Positions 27,371 through 35,291 of a stretch of DNA of 64,000 nt are shown here, piece after piece (position 1 is the stretch's first letter; each line of letters begins with the position of its first letter). Under the pieces are notes generated by a model. That model saw only the letters and a list, made by a program, of their open reading frames with translations. It was not told the DNA's origin and ran no database searches. Made by a program: the position numbers and the translations under genes. This DNA is from an uncultured Prevotellaceae bacterium. GTDB taxonomy: Bacteria > Bacteroidota > Bacteroidia > Bacteroidales > Bacteroidaceae. The stretch is taken from the NCBI GenBank assembly GCA_937898415.1, contig CALDLA010000172.1, positions 120,438-184,437 of the forward strand. Direction: 5' to 3'.

Positions 27371-29302
27371 ATGAATCCATTTAAGAAGATAGCGAACTGG
27401 TATTTCACGAAGAATGCGCTGCCCTATTGGTGCATCCTGATACTCGACATGGTGGTGCTGCTGTTAGGCGGCCTCTTTACCTACTGGATATTCATCTACC
27501 GCCGCAACGTGACGGTGGATATGATGATGTTGGTCAGGACGTTGTGTATGTATGTGCTGCCCAGCCTTATCGGAGCGCGGATGTTCCATACCTATTCTGG
27601 TATTATCCGCTATTCGTCGTTTGTCGACCTGATGCGCGTGGCTTATGCCAATGCCGTTTCGCTGATAGTGGTCTATGCGTGGCACCACTTTATCTATTCT
27701 CTGCCGAAGGACATGTTCTATCACCTGCACTACCGCCATATTATACTAATGTACGTGATAGGAACGGCGATGATGTGGGGCATGAGGGCACTGGTGAAGA
27801 CCCTCTACGACGTGATGACGACTGACGGTGGAGCACTTTGGGCCTTCATCTACGGCGTGAAGGAGGGTGGCATCGGTCTGGCCAAGAATATCCGCGAACA
27901 GCGGCCCAAACACTTTGTCGTGAAGGGTTTTATCTCGCCGGACGATACCTATAAGCATAATCTGGTGATGGGTGAGAAGGTTTATAACGCCGACGATGAC
28001 CTGACTGATGTCATTGCCCGGCGTCGCATCAAGGCCGTGCTGGTATCCCCGCTGCAGACCGATGAATTCCGTCAGCGGCCTGAGCTGCAGGACAAGCTGC
28101 TGAGTGCTGGAGTCAAGATCTTTATGATAGAGAACGCCCGTGAGATACATTCTGAAGACGACCTGCTGGCCGACAGCAACGGAAACCTGCAGATGAAGGA
28201 GGTCAGTGTGGAGGACCTGCTACCCCGCGATGAAATCAAGGTGGATATGAAGGCGATGGGCGAACTGCTCAGCGGGCGCCGCATCCTGATAACAGGTGCT
28301 GCCGGCAGCATCGGCAGCGAGCTGGTGCGCCAGATAGCCAACTACCGGCCGGCGGCGATGATGCTGATAGACCAGGCCGAGACGCCGGAGCACGACGTCA
28401 GGCTGATGATGGCCAAGGAGTATCCCGAGGTGGAGGCCGAGACGGTGGTGACCAGCATCTGCAAGGCCGACCGCATGGAGGAAATTTTCCGCGACTTCCG
28501 CCCCGACTATGTGTTCCATGCTGCAGCCTACAAGCACGTGCCGATGATGGAGAACAACCCGTCGGAGGCCGTACAGAACAACATCTACGGCACGAAGGTG
28601 ATAGCCGACTTCAGCGTGAAGTACGGTGTGAAGAAGTTCGTGATGGTATCGACGGACAAGGCCGTCAACCCGACGAACGTCATGGGCTGTTCGAAGCGCA
28701 TCTGCGAAATCTATGTCCAGAGCCTGAACCACGCCATTGCCCACGGCCGGAAAGAAGGCTGTACGCAGTTCGTGACCACCCGTTTCGGCAATGTCCTTGG
28801 CTCTAATGGCAGCGTGATTCCGCTGTTCCGTGAACAAATCAAGAAGGGTGGGCCAGTGACGGTGACTCATCCCGACATCATCCGCTACTTCATGCTGATA
28901 TCCGAGGCCTGTAAACTGGTGTTGGAGGCCGGCACGAAGGGCAACGGCGGCGAGATTTTTGTTTTTGACATGGGACAGCCGGTACGCATTGCCGACCTGG
29001 CCAAGCGCATGATTCACTTGTCGGGAGCCAAGAATGTTGAAATTAAATATACCGGACTGCGGGCTGGAGAGAAACTCTACGAGGAGGTGCTGAACGACCA
29101 GGAGAGCACGAAGCCCACGTTCCATGAGAAGATCCGCATTGCCGAGGTGCGGGAGTATGACTTCGAGGAAGTGTCGAAACTTATTGACGAGCTTGTCGAG
29201 ACCTCCAGACATTATGACGATATGCAGACGGTCAGGAAAATGAAGGAGATAGTGCCTGAATATCGCAGCAACAATTCAGTTTATGAAGAATTAGATAAGT
29301 AA
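27371..29302 (+). CDS. CapD/PglF-type nucleotide-sugar 4,6-dehydratase, membrane-anchored
   Basis: 643 aa. Four N-terminal transmembrane helices (residues about 15-125) precede a Rossmann-like domain and a C-terminal extended SDR domain with ILITGAAGSIGSELVRQI (near residue 304) for NAD binding. The segment STDKAVNPTNVMGCSKR carries the catalytic Lys and has Met in place of the usual Tyr, as in PglF, WbpM and FlaA1 dehydratases. Expected reaction: UDP-GlcNAc to UDP-2-acetamido-4-keto-2,6-dideoxyhexose, the entry to bacillosamine, FucNAc or QuiNAc. It probably supplies an amino sugar for one of the polymers. It stands alone between promoters and shows the GC-rich codon use of the export genes. 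Confidence 0.9.
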   Translation: MNPFKKIANWYFTKNALPYWCILILDMVVLLLGGLFTYWIFIYRRNVTVDMMMLVRTLCMYVLPSLIGARMFHTYSGIIRYSSFVDLMRVAYANAVSLIVVYAWHHFIYSLPKDMFYHLHYRHIILMYVIGTAMMWGMRALVKTLYDVMTTDGGALWAFIYGVKEGGIGLAKNIREQRPKHFVVKGFISPDDTYKHNLVMGEKVYNADDDLTDVIARRRIKAVLVSPLQTDEFRQRPELQDKLLSAGVKIFMIENAREIHSEDDLLADSNGNLQMKEVSVEDLLPRDEIKVDMKAMGELLSGRRILITGAAGSIGSELVRQIANYRPAAMMLIDQAETPEHDVRLMMAKEYPEVEAETVVTSICKADRMEEIFRDFRPDYVFHAAAYKHVPMMENNPSEAVQNNIYGTKVIADFSVKYGVKKFVMVSTDKAVNPTNVMGCSKRICEIYVQSLNHAIAHGRKEGCTQFVTTRFGNVLGSNGSVIPLFREQIKKGGPVTVTHPDIIRYFMLISEACKLVLEAGTKGNGGEIFVFDMGQPVRIADLAKRMIHLSGAKNVEIKYTGLRAGEKLYEEVLNDQESTKPTFHEKIRIAEVREYDFEEVSKLIDELVETSRHYDDMQTVRKMKEIVPEYRSNNSVYEELDK

Positions 29303-29314
29303 TTTTGCGATTTT

Positions 29315-29346
29315 TTTGTTTGAATAAAAAAAAAATAGTACCTTTG
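29315..29346 (+). promoter_or_regulatory. Promoter of the second export operon (wzc)
   Basis: TTTG at 29315-29318, a 20-bp spacer and TACCTTTG at 29339-29346 followed by C, matching the Bacteroidetes consensus. It lies just past the CapD-type gene stop and leaves a leader of about 40 nt before ATG 29393. Confidence 0.75.
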
Positions 29347-29392
29347 CACCGCTAATTTGAATTCTGTTATAGATAAGAACACGTAAAACAAT

Positions 29393-31954
29393 ATGAAATC
29401 TGACGAAAAGAAGATTACACTCGACGATTTAGAGGAGTTGATGGAGGATGAAAAGGAAGGCCAGTCCTTCTTCAGTTTCCAGAATTTGTTTGCTATGCTG
29501 GTGCTCAACTGGCAGTGGTTCCTGCTTTCGCTGTTCATCTTCGCATGCGGCGCGTTGCTTTACCTACGTTATGCCAACCCCGTCTACGAAGTGTCGTCGC
29601 GAATGCTTATCAAGGATGACAACAGTCGTCGGCGAAATCCGACGCAGATGCTGTCGAATATGCAGGATTTTGGTTTTATCACCAACTCCACGGGTATCGA
29701 CAACGAGGTGGAGATCCTGCAGTCACGAGTCCTGGTGCGTGACGCCGTCAAGGATCTGAAACTCTACACTGAGTATAAGCTTGAGGGTAGGGTGAAGAAT
29801 CAGCTGATCTACGCTACGCAGCCCCTTAGTGTTGACTTGGACCCCGTTCACCTTGACAGTTTGGACAAGGAACTGTTGGACGTGGCACGTACATTTAAGC
29901 TAAGGATTCACTACGACGGTGTGTACTATGTTACGAATATCAAACTCTTTGCCAACGGCAAGCCGGAACAGAACATCTGGCGTAAGTTCAAGTCGCTGCC
30001 CGTGGTCATTCCTACCAACTATGGTGTGCTGACCTTCACCAAGAACCTGCGTGGTGAACCGATGGATAGCAAGCGCGACTTGTTCATTACCATTGCCTCG
30101 CCTATGCAGGTGGCTACTAGCTATTTAAGCCGCATGACCGTGGAACCCACTTCGAAACTGACGAGTATTGCTGAGGTTACGCTGCGCGACCAGGACGTCC
30201 GCCGCGCCATCGACTTCTTGGATCAGTTGGCTGCGTGCTATAACCATCAGGCCAATGCTGACAAGAACGAGATAGCCCTGCGTACGGAGGAGTTCATCAA
30301 CGAGCGTATCAATAAACTCAATACTGAACTGGGTACTACGGAGGGAGAACTGGAAGAGTTCAAGCGTCGCCATGCCGTGACGGACCTGAGTGTTGATGCT
30401 TCACAGTCGGTACGTATGACCAGTGAGTACTCAACTCGTCTGTCAGAGGCCAATTCCCAGATTCAGATGTTGGACTACCTGCGCGAGTACGTCAACAATC
30501 CTGACAATAGGAATCAGATTATCCCGTCGAATGTCGGCTTGACCGACGGTGCCTCCATTCGTCTGATTAACGACTATAATCAGGCGGTGCAGGATCGCAA
30601 CCACCTGTTACAGGCTGTCAGTGAGCAGGCACCTCAGGTGCTGACGCTCAATGCTACCATCAATGAGCTGCAGTCCGGTATACGGACCGCCTTGCTGCAG
30701 GCCCGCCGTTCGGCTGACATCGCCCGTCAGGGTATCCAGTCGGAGTTTGCCAAGTATCAGGGACGTGTCTCGAGTGCTCCTGTCCAGGAACGTGTGCTGA
30801 CCCAGATAGGACGTCAGCAGGACGTGAAGTCGGGACTGTATCTCATGCTGCTCCAGAAACGTGAGGAGAACAGCATCTCGCTGGCTGCTACCGCCGATAA
30901 GGGTAAGCTCATTGACGAGCCGCTCTATCGTGGTAAGGTGAGCCCTAAGCGCATGATGATTATCGCCGGTGCTTTGGCAGCGGGTCTCTTCTTCCCGATG
31001 GTCGTCATCGGTCTGCTTAACCTTTTCCGTTACAAGGTCGAGGGTCATGATGATGTGGCCCGCCTGACGAAGCTGCCTATCATTGCTGACGTGGCTGTGG
31101 CCAGCGATAGTGTGAAGACGGCGGCAGGCATTGTGGTGCAGGCAAACAAGAACAACCAGATAGACGAGATATTCCGCTCCATGCGTACCAATATCCAGTT
31201 CATGCTGAAGGAGAACGAGAAGGTGATCCTCTTCACCTCGTCGACAGCCGGTGAGGGTAAGACCTTCAATGCTGCCAACCTGGCAGTGTCGTTTGCCCTG
31301 TTAGGCAAGAAAGTCATCCTCTGTGGACTTGATATCCGCAAACCGGCATTGGGTCGTCTCTTCGGCGTCTCCGACCGTAAGGAGGGTGTCACCCACCTGC
31401 TGACAATGAATAAGGTCACGTTAGAGGCCCTGCAGGCACAGATCTGTCCGTCGCTGGTCAACGATAACCTCGACCTGCTGCTGGCCGGTTCGGTTCCTCC
31501 CAACCCCGCTGAGTTGTTGGCCCGCGACAGTTTTGACCAGGTGGTCAATCTGCTCCGCGAACGTTACGACTATGTCATCCTTGATACGGCACCCGTGGGA
31601 CTGGTGACCGATACCGTCCAGATAGGCCGTGCGGCAGATGTGACGGTGTTCGTCTGCCGTGCCGACTACACGCCGAAGTCCAGTTTCGGACTGCTGAACA
31701 GTCTGGCTCAAGAGGAGAAGATGCCGAATCCCTGCGTGGTGCTCAACGGTGTCGATATGTCGAAGCGTAAGTACGGTTACTACTACGGTTACGGTAAGTA
31801 TGGCAAGTACGGTCGCTATGGCTATGGTCGTTACGGTTATGGCCGCTACGGCTACGGCCGCTATGGCTATGGCAACTACGGCAACTATGGTCAGTATGGC
31901 CGATATGCCGAGTCGCACTATAGCAACAAGGAGGACGACTCGATTAAGAAGTAA
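29393..31954 (+). CDS. Wzc-like tyrosine autokinase and polysaccharide copolymerase
   Basis: 853 aa. Two membrane helices (near residues 39-60 and 523-545) bracket a large periplasmic Wzz/GNVR domain with coiled coils. The cytoplasmic BY-kinase domain has Walker A STAGEGKTFNAANLA (Lys623), Walker A' ILCGLDIRKP and Walker B YVILDTAPVG. The tail from about residue 790 is extremely Tyr/Gly-rich, with about 20 tyrosines, several in RYGYG repeats, far more than the Tyr cluster of E. coli Wzc. Cyclic phosphorylation of that tail controls oligomerisation and polymer export. No partner phosphatase of the Wzb type is adjacent, although a HAD protein starts 1 base inside this gene. It should work with the Wza lipoprotein downstream. 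Confidence 0.93.
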   Translation: MKSDEKKITLDDLEELMEDEKEGQSFFSFQNLFAMLVLNWQWFLLSLFIFACGALLYLRYANPVYEVSSRMLIKDDNSRRRNPTQMLSNMQDFGFITNSTGIDNEVEILQSRVLVRDAVKDLKLYTEYKLEGRVKNQLIYATQPLSVDLDPVHLDSLDKELLDVARTFKLRIHYDGVYYVTNIKLFANGKPEQNIWRKFKSLPVVIPTNYGVLTFTKNLRGEPMDSKRDLFITIASPMQVATSYLSRMTVEPTSKLTSIAEVTLRDQDVRRAIDFLDQLAACYNHQANADKNEIALRTEEFINERINKLNTELGTTEGELEEFKRRHAVTDLSVDASQSVRMTSEYSTRLSEANSQIQMLDYLREYVNNPDNRNQIIPSNVGLTDGASIRLINDYNQAVQDRNHLLQAVSEQAPQVLTLNATINELQSGIRTALLQARRSADIARQGIQSEFAKYQGRVSSAPVQERVLTQIGRQQDVKSGLYLMLLQKREENSISLAATADKGKLIDEPLYRGKVSPKRMMIIAGALAAGLFFPMVVIGLLNLFRYKVEGHDDVARLTKLPIIADVAVASDSVKTAAGIVVQANKNNQIDEIFRSMRTNIQFMLKENEKVILFTSSTAGEGKTFNAANLAVSFALLGKKVILCGLDIRKPALGRLFGVSDRKEGVTHLLTMNKVTLEALQAQICPSLVNDNLDLLLAGSVPPNPAELLARDSFDQVVNLLRERYDYVILDTAPVGLVTDTVQIGRAADVTVFVCRADYTPKSSFGLLNSLAQEEKMPNPCVVLNGVDMSKRKYGYYYGYGKYGKYGRYGYGRYGYGRYGYGRYGYGNYGNYGQYGRYAESHYSNKEDDSIKK
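31814..31873 (+). repeat. Coding repeat: 15-bp units encoding RYGYG in Wzc tail
   Basis: Four adjoining 15-bp units (31814-31828, 31829-31843, 31844-31858, 31859-31873) each encode Arg-Tyr-Gly-Tyr-Gly with synonymous changes. Similar Tyr-Gly codons extend on both sides from about 31770 to 31905. Because the unit is a multiple of three, gain or loss of units would change the number of phosphorylatable tyrosines without a frameshift. Confidence 0.85.
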
Positions 31955-32382
31955 TGACAATAGCAGTAGATTTTGACGGAACCATCGTCGAGCATAAATA
32001 CCCGGAGATTGGCGAGGAGAAACCTTTTGCCATCGACACGCTGAAGATGCTGATCCGCGACCGCCATAAGCTGATACTGTGGTCGGTGCGTGAGGGTAAG
32101 CTTCTGGAGGATGCCGTCGAGTGGTGCCGTGAGCGGGGCGTGGAGTTCTATGCCATCAACCGCGACTATCCTGAGGAGACCTGGGATAACAACCCCCATT
32201 TCAGTCGTAAGCTGAAGGTTGATATCTTCATCGACGACCGAAACCTGGGCGGACTGCCTGACTGGGGTACTATCTACCGCATGATTACCCATCGCCGCAA
32301 GTGGCATCACCTGCTGGACGAGGCGGCGGGTACTGCCTCCTACTACGAGCCGCCAAAGAAGAAGCACTGGTGGCAGTTCTGA
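31954..32382 (+). CDS. Small HAD-superfamily hydrolase
   Basis: 142 aa, a minimal HAD protein. Motif I is VDFDGTIVEHKYPEIG with the nucleophile Asp and acid Asp at the very N-terminus; motif II is ILWSVREG; and motif IV is the acidic DIFIDDRNLGG. No cap domain is large enough to restrict big substrates. Homologues are common next to wzc in Bacteroidetes polysaccharide loci. A phosphatase acting on a sugar phosphate is the safest guess; a role on phosphotyrosine would be attractive given the overlapping wzc gene (TAATG junction) but is speculation. The C-terminus is Lys/Trp-rich (PPKKKHWWQF). Confidence 0.8.
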   Translation: MTIAVDFDGTIVEHKYPEIGEEKPFAIDTLKMLIRDRHKLILWSVREGKLLEDAVEWCRERGVEFYAINRDYPEETWDNNPHFSRKLKVDIFIDDRNLGGLPDWGTIYRMITHRRKWHHLLDEAAGTASYYEPPKKKHWWQF

Positions 32383-32406
32383 AAAAACAAACAAATCATT
32401 ACGAAT

Positions 32407-33201
32407 ATGAAAACTACAAAATGGTTTTTCCTGTTGGTGTCCGTCGTGATACTGACGGGGTGTGGAAGTACCAAGAACATTCCTTACTTCCAGAACAGCG
32501 ACAGCATTGACTATGACCAGTCTAAGTACCTGTATGATGCCCGCATCATGCCGAAAGACATCCTGACCATTACCGTGAGTACCGTCAACCCTGATGCGGC
32601 TATCCCCTTCAACCAGACCGTGCCGACGGTGATGAACCAGAACACGCGTTCCACTTATTCGCAACCCACTCTGCAGACCTATCTGGTTGACAACAATGGT
32701 TTTATCGACTATCCCGTCATAGGTTCGCTGAAAGTGGGCGGACTCACCAAGTCTGAATGCGAACAGCAGATTTACCGCAAGATTAAGCCCTACATGAATG
32801 AAAACGAGAATCCTGTGGTGACCGTCCGCATGGCAAACTACAAGATTTCTGTTCTCGGCGAAGTGGCCCGCCCCGGCATGTACAATGTTGGTAATGAGAA
32901 GATTAACATTCTTGAAGCACTGGCGCAGGCCGGTGACCTGAGCATCTATGGTGTCCGTGAGAAGGTAAAGCTTATCCGTGAGGATTCCTTGGGACGCAAG
33001 GAAATCCACGTGCTGGACCTAACAGATGCCAACATCATCAGTTCGCCCTATTACTACCTCCAGCAGAACGATATCGTCTATGTGGAGCCTAACAAGGTGA
33101 AGGCCAGGAACTCAAGTGTCGGTGCCACCACTACGCTCTGGTTCTCGGCTACCAGCATCCTTATCTCGCTCACCTCTTTATTATATAATATATTGAAATA
33201 A
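32407..33201 (+). CDS. Wza-type polysaccharide export lipoprotein
   Basis: 264 aa. Signal peptide with lipobox (VVILTGCGSTKN, Cys near residue 19), Poly_export domain starting RIMPKDILTITV (near 47), then SLBB-type segments such as ISVLGEVARPGMYNVG (near 151) and a hydrophobic C-terminal helix (TLWFSATSILISLTSLLY). It forms the outer-membrane exit pore for the polymer handled by the Wzc kinase upstream. Size and lipobox are standard, in contrast to the 816-aa multi-SLBB protein at 9414. It belongs to the operon running from wzc to the epimerase. Confidence 0.92.
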   Translation: MKTTKWFFLLVSVVILTGCGSTKNIPYFQNSDSIDYDQSKYLYDARIMPKDILTITVSTVNPDAAIPFNQTVPTVMNQNTRSTYSQPTLQTYLVDNNGFIDYPVIGSLKVGGLTKSECEQQIYRKIKPYMNENENPVVTVRMANYKISVLGEVARPGMYNVGNEKINILEALAQAGDLSIYGVREKVKLIREDSLGRKEIHVLDLTDANIISSPYYYLQQNDIVYVEPNKVKARNSSVGATTTLWFSATSILISLTSLLYNILK

Positions 33202-33204
33202 GAT

Positions 33205-33393
33205 ATGTCGGAACACGAACATCACCACCACCATCATCATAAACATAAGCGCGACGGAGCCTCACGATTCAAGGAGCGCAGCCTGAATCAGATTGCGTTG
33301 AAAAGGAAGTTGGAGAAATGGCTGAGGACAGCCATGATTGCCATTGCTATCATCATGGCTATTCTTGTCGTTGCCGCCTATCTCTTTGGATAG
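33205..33393 (+). CDS. Small His-rich single-span membrane protein
   Basis: 62 aa, no family recognised. The N-terminus carries a run of seven histidines after SEHEH, then a basic stretch (KHKRDGASRFKER, KRKLEK), and one transmembrane helix near residues 42-61 (TAMIAIAIIMAILVVAAYLF). The positive-inside rule predicts that the His-rich part is cytoplasmic. It starts 3 bases after the wza stop and ends 15 bases before the galacturonokinase-like gene, so it is very likely translated. Possible roles: metal sensing, membrane tethering of cytoplasmic sugar-activating enzymes, or an accessory to the Wzc/Wza complex. None is supported by homology. Confidence 0.65.
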   Translation: MSEHEHHHHHHHKHKRDGASRFKERSLNQIALKRKLEKWLRTAMIAIAIIMAILVVAAYLFG

Positions 33394-33408
33394 TCAAGTG
33401 CGGGCGTT

Positions 33409-34557
33409 ATGAAGGAGTATCAGTATCATATATTTTCACCCTACCGCGTTTGTCCGATTGGAGCACATGTGGACCACCAGCACGGACTGGTAACGGGTTT
33501 TGCCATTAACAAGGGAGTTGACCTGTGGTGGACTCCCACTGATAATGGGTGGGTGCATCTGGAGTCATTGACCTTTGAGGGAGTCGTTGACTTCGAGATT
33601 GACTCGCCCTCTCAGGTCAAGGAAGGCCACTGGGGCGACTATGCCCGTGGTGCCAAGTACGCCCTGCGCAAACGGTTCGAACTGAAACACGGTATCGAGG
33701 GGGTCATTAAGGGGTCGTTGCCTGTGGGCGGTCTGTCGTCGAGTGCCGCCGTACTGGTGGCCTACGTGATGGCCTTTGCCAAGGCGAACGACATTACGCT
33801 GCAGCCCTTTGAAATTGTGAAGATAGCCTCGGAGGCTGAGCGCGAGTACATCGGTCTGAACAACGGTCTGCTCGACCAGGCCTGCATCGCCTTGGGTAAG
33901 AAGGACGGACTGCTGTTCCTGGACTGTGACTCCAACGACTGGCGCATTATCAAGAAGAACCTGGAGATGCCTGACTTCGAAATCGGCATTTTCTTCTCAG
34001 GACTAACGCGTTCGTTAGTGAACAGCGACTACAACTTGAGGGTCTATGAATGTAAGACGGCGGCATGGAACATGCTGGCCTATACGGACCAGCCCCTGAA
34101 GACGTTCGACAAGACTTTCCTCCGTGACATTCCAAAGGCAACCTTCGAGAAGACGCGCATCGCCATGCCGGCCCGCTTTGCCCGTCGGGCCGAGCACTTC
34201 TATTCGGAATACCGAAGGGTGCGTCAGGGAGTGACGGCATGGGAGACGGGTAATCTGAAACTGTTTGGTAAGTTGAGTTTCGACTCCTGCGAGTCGTCCA
34301 TCCACAACTACGAGTGTGGCAGTCCGGAGTTGATAGCCATCTATGAGATCATGCGGTCGTTGCCTGGCGTCTGGGGCGGCCGATTCTCTGGAGCCGGCTT
34401 CAAGGGTGCCTGCATCGCTTTGGTTGACCCTGCCTACAAAGAGGAAATCGAGAAAACCCTGACCGAGCGTTATCTGGAACAGTTCCCAGAATATGAGAAA
34501 ACCTTTCAGGTGTTCTGGGTAAAACCAGACGATGGCGCGAGATTTGTTGAATCATGA
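33409..34557 (+). CDS. GHMP sugar kinase, galacturonokinase-like
   Basis: 382 aa GHMP kinase. The start SPYRVCPIGAHVDHQHG replaces the galactokinase signature GRVNLIGEHTDY: the Glu that contacts the C6 hydroxyl of galactose is Ala19 here, as I recall for plant galacturonokinase. The ATP motif PVGGLSSSAAV is at 105-115, and motif 3 is GGRFSGAGFKGACIA near 325. Stretches such as NNGLLDQ, YNLRVYEC, RRAEHFYSE and HNYECG also resemble the plant enzyme. Predicted product: galacturonate 1-phosphate (or glucuronate 1-phosphate). The next two genes could turn this into UDP-uronates, overlapping by ATGA and then 14 bases. Galactokinase is the main alternative. Confidence 0.78.
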   Translation: MKEYQYHIFSPYRVCPIGAHVDHQHGLVTGFAINKGVDLWWTPTDNGWVHLESLTFEGVVDFEIDSPSQVKEGHWGDYARGAKYALRKRFELKHGIEGVIKGSLPVGGLSSSAAVLVAYVMAFAKANDITLQPFEIVKIASEAEREYIGLNNGLLDQACIALGKKDGLLFLDCDSNDWRIIKKNLEMPDFEIGIFFSGLTRSLVNSDYNLRVYECKTAAWNMLAYTDQPLKTFDKTFLRDIPKATFEKTRIAMPARFARRAEHFYSEYRRVRQGVTAWETGNLKLFGKLSFDSCESSIHNYECGSPELIAIYEIMRSLPGVWGGRFSGAGFKGACIALVDPAYKEEIEKTLTERYLEQFPEYEKTFQVFWVKPDDGARFVES

Positions 34558-35291
34558 AAAATATTGTTATAGCAGCGGGTTATGCCACCCGATTAGGGGA
34601 GTTGACAAGGAACTTCCCCAAGCCATTGCTAAAAATCGGGGAGAATACTATCTTAGGAAGAATGTTGGATGATATCGACAGGATTCCAGAGATAGATGAG
34701 CATATTATTATCACGAACCATAAATTTGCTGGTATCTTCGAGGAATGGAAGAAAGATTTGCACTATAGCAAACCCATAACCATCGTTGATGATGGTACCG
34801 AGACGAACGAAACTCGTCTTGGTGCTGTTTGCGATTTGTTGTTTGCGATGGAGAAACTCAGTATCGATGACGATCTTCTGGTGGTAGCTGCCGACAACCT
34901 GCTGTTCTTCTCATTCCAGGAGTTTGTGGATTTTGCCCGTCAGAAGGGTACGTCGTGCATCATGTGCCACGAACAGCCGTCGATAGAAAAACTGCAAAGG
35001 ACAGGTGTCATCGTCGTCGATGACCAGATGCGGGTGCTGAATATGGAGGAGAAACCACAGGTGCCGAAGAGTCATTGGGCCGTCCCACCTTTTTATATAT
35101 ACATGAAGAAAGACCTTGACCTGGTGCGCCACTCCGTGGAGAACGGCTGCGGCAAGGATGCCCCTGGCAATCTTGCCCACTATATGGTGGAGCACACCAC
35201 TATGCATGCCTGGCCGATGAGTGCCGGACGTTTCGACATCGGGTCGTTAGATACGTATTATGAAGCTGTAGAGAAATATGGAAAAGATTGA
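34554..35291 (+). CDS. Sugar-1-phosphate nucleotidyltransferase
   Basis: 245 aa, GT-A-like nucleotidyltransferase of the RmlA/GlmU-N type. The signature IAAGYATRLGELTRNFPKPLL is close to the GxGxRLxPLTxxxPK consensus, and a DD pair occurs in the segment LLVVAADNLLFF. The C-terminal MSAGRFDIGSLDTYYEA matches sugar-nucleotide binding in RmlA-like enzymes. Between a galacturonokinase-like kinase and a UDP-glucuronate 4-epimerase-like protein, the simplest role is UTP:uronate-1-phosphate uridylyltransferase. The first GAGxGxR glycine pattern is slightly altered (AAGYATR). The nucleotide used (UTP or dTTP) cannot be read from sequence. Confidence 0.78.
   Translation: MKNIVIAAGYATRLGELTRNFPKPLLKIGENTILGRMLDDIDRIPEIDEHIIITNHKFAGIFEEWKKDLHYSKPITIVDDGTETNETRLGAVCDLLFAMEKLSIDDDLLVVAADNLLFFSFQEFVDFARQKGTSCIMCHEQPSIEKLQRTGVIVVDDQMRVLNMEEKPQVPKSHWAVPPFYIYMKKDLDLVRHSVENGCGKDAPGNLAHYMVEHTTMHAWPMSAGRFDIGSLDTYYEAVEKYGKD

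Noticed and set aside
28220..29212. Open frame of about 330 codons on the minus strand opposite the CapD-type gene
   Set aside because: His/Val-rich shadow of the strongly biased plus-strand codons; no family resemblance.
31814..31873. Non-coding minisatellite
   Set aside because: The repeat stays in frame, encodes RYGYG with synonymous changes and fits the known Tyr-rich tail of Wzc.
31918..33009. Open frame of about 363 codons on the minus strand opposite the HAD and wza genes
   Set aside because: Spans several real genes antisense to them, without signal, domain or promoter.
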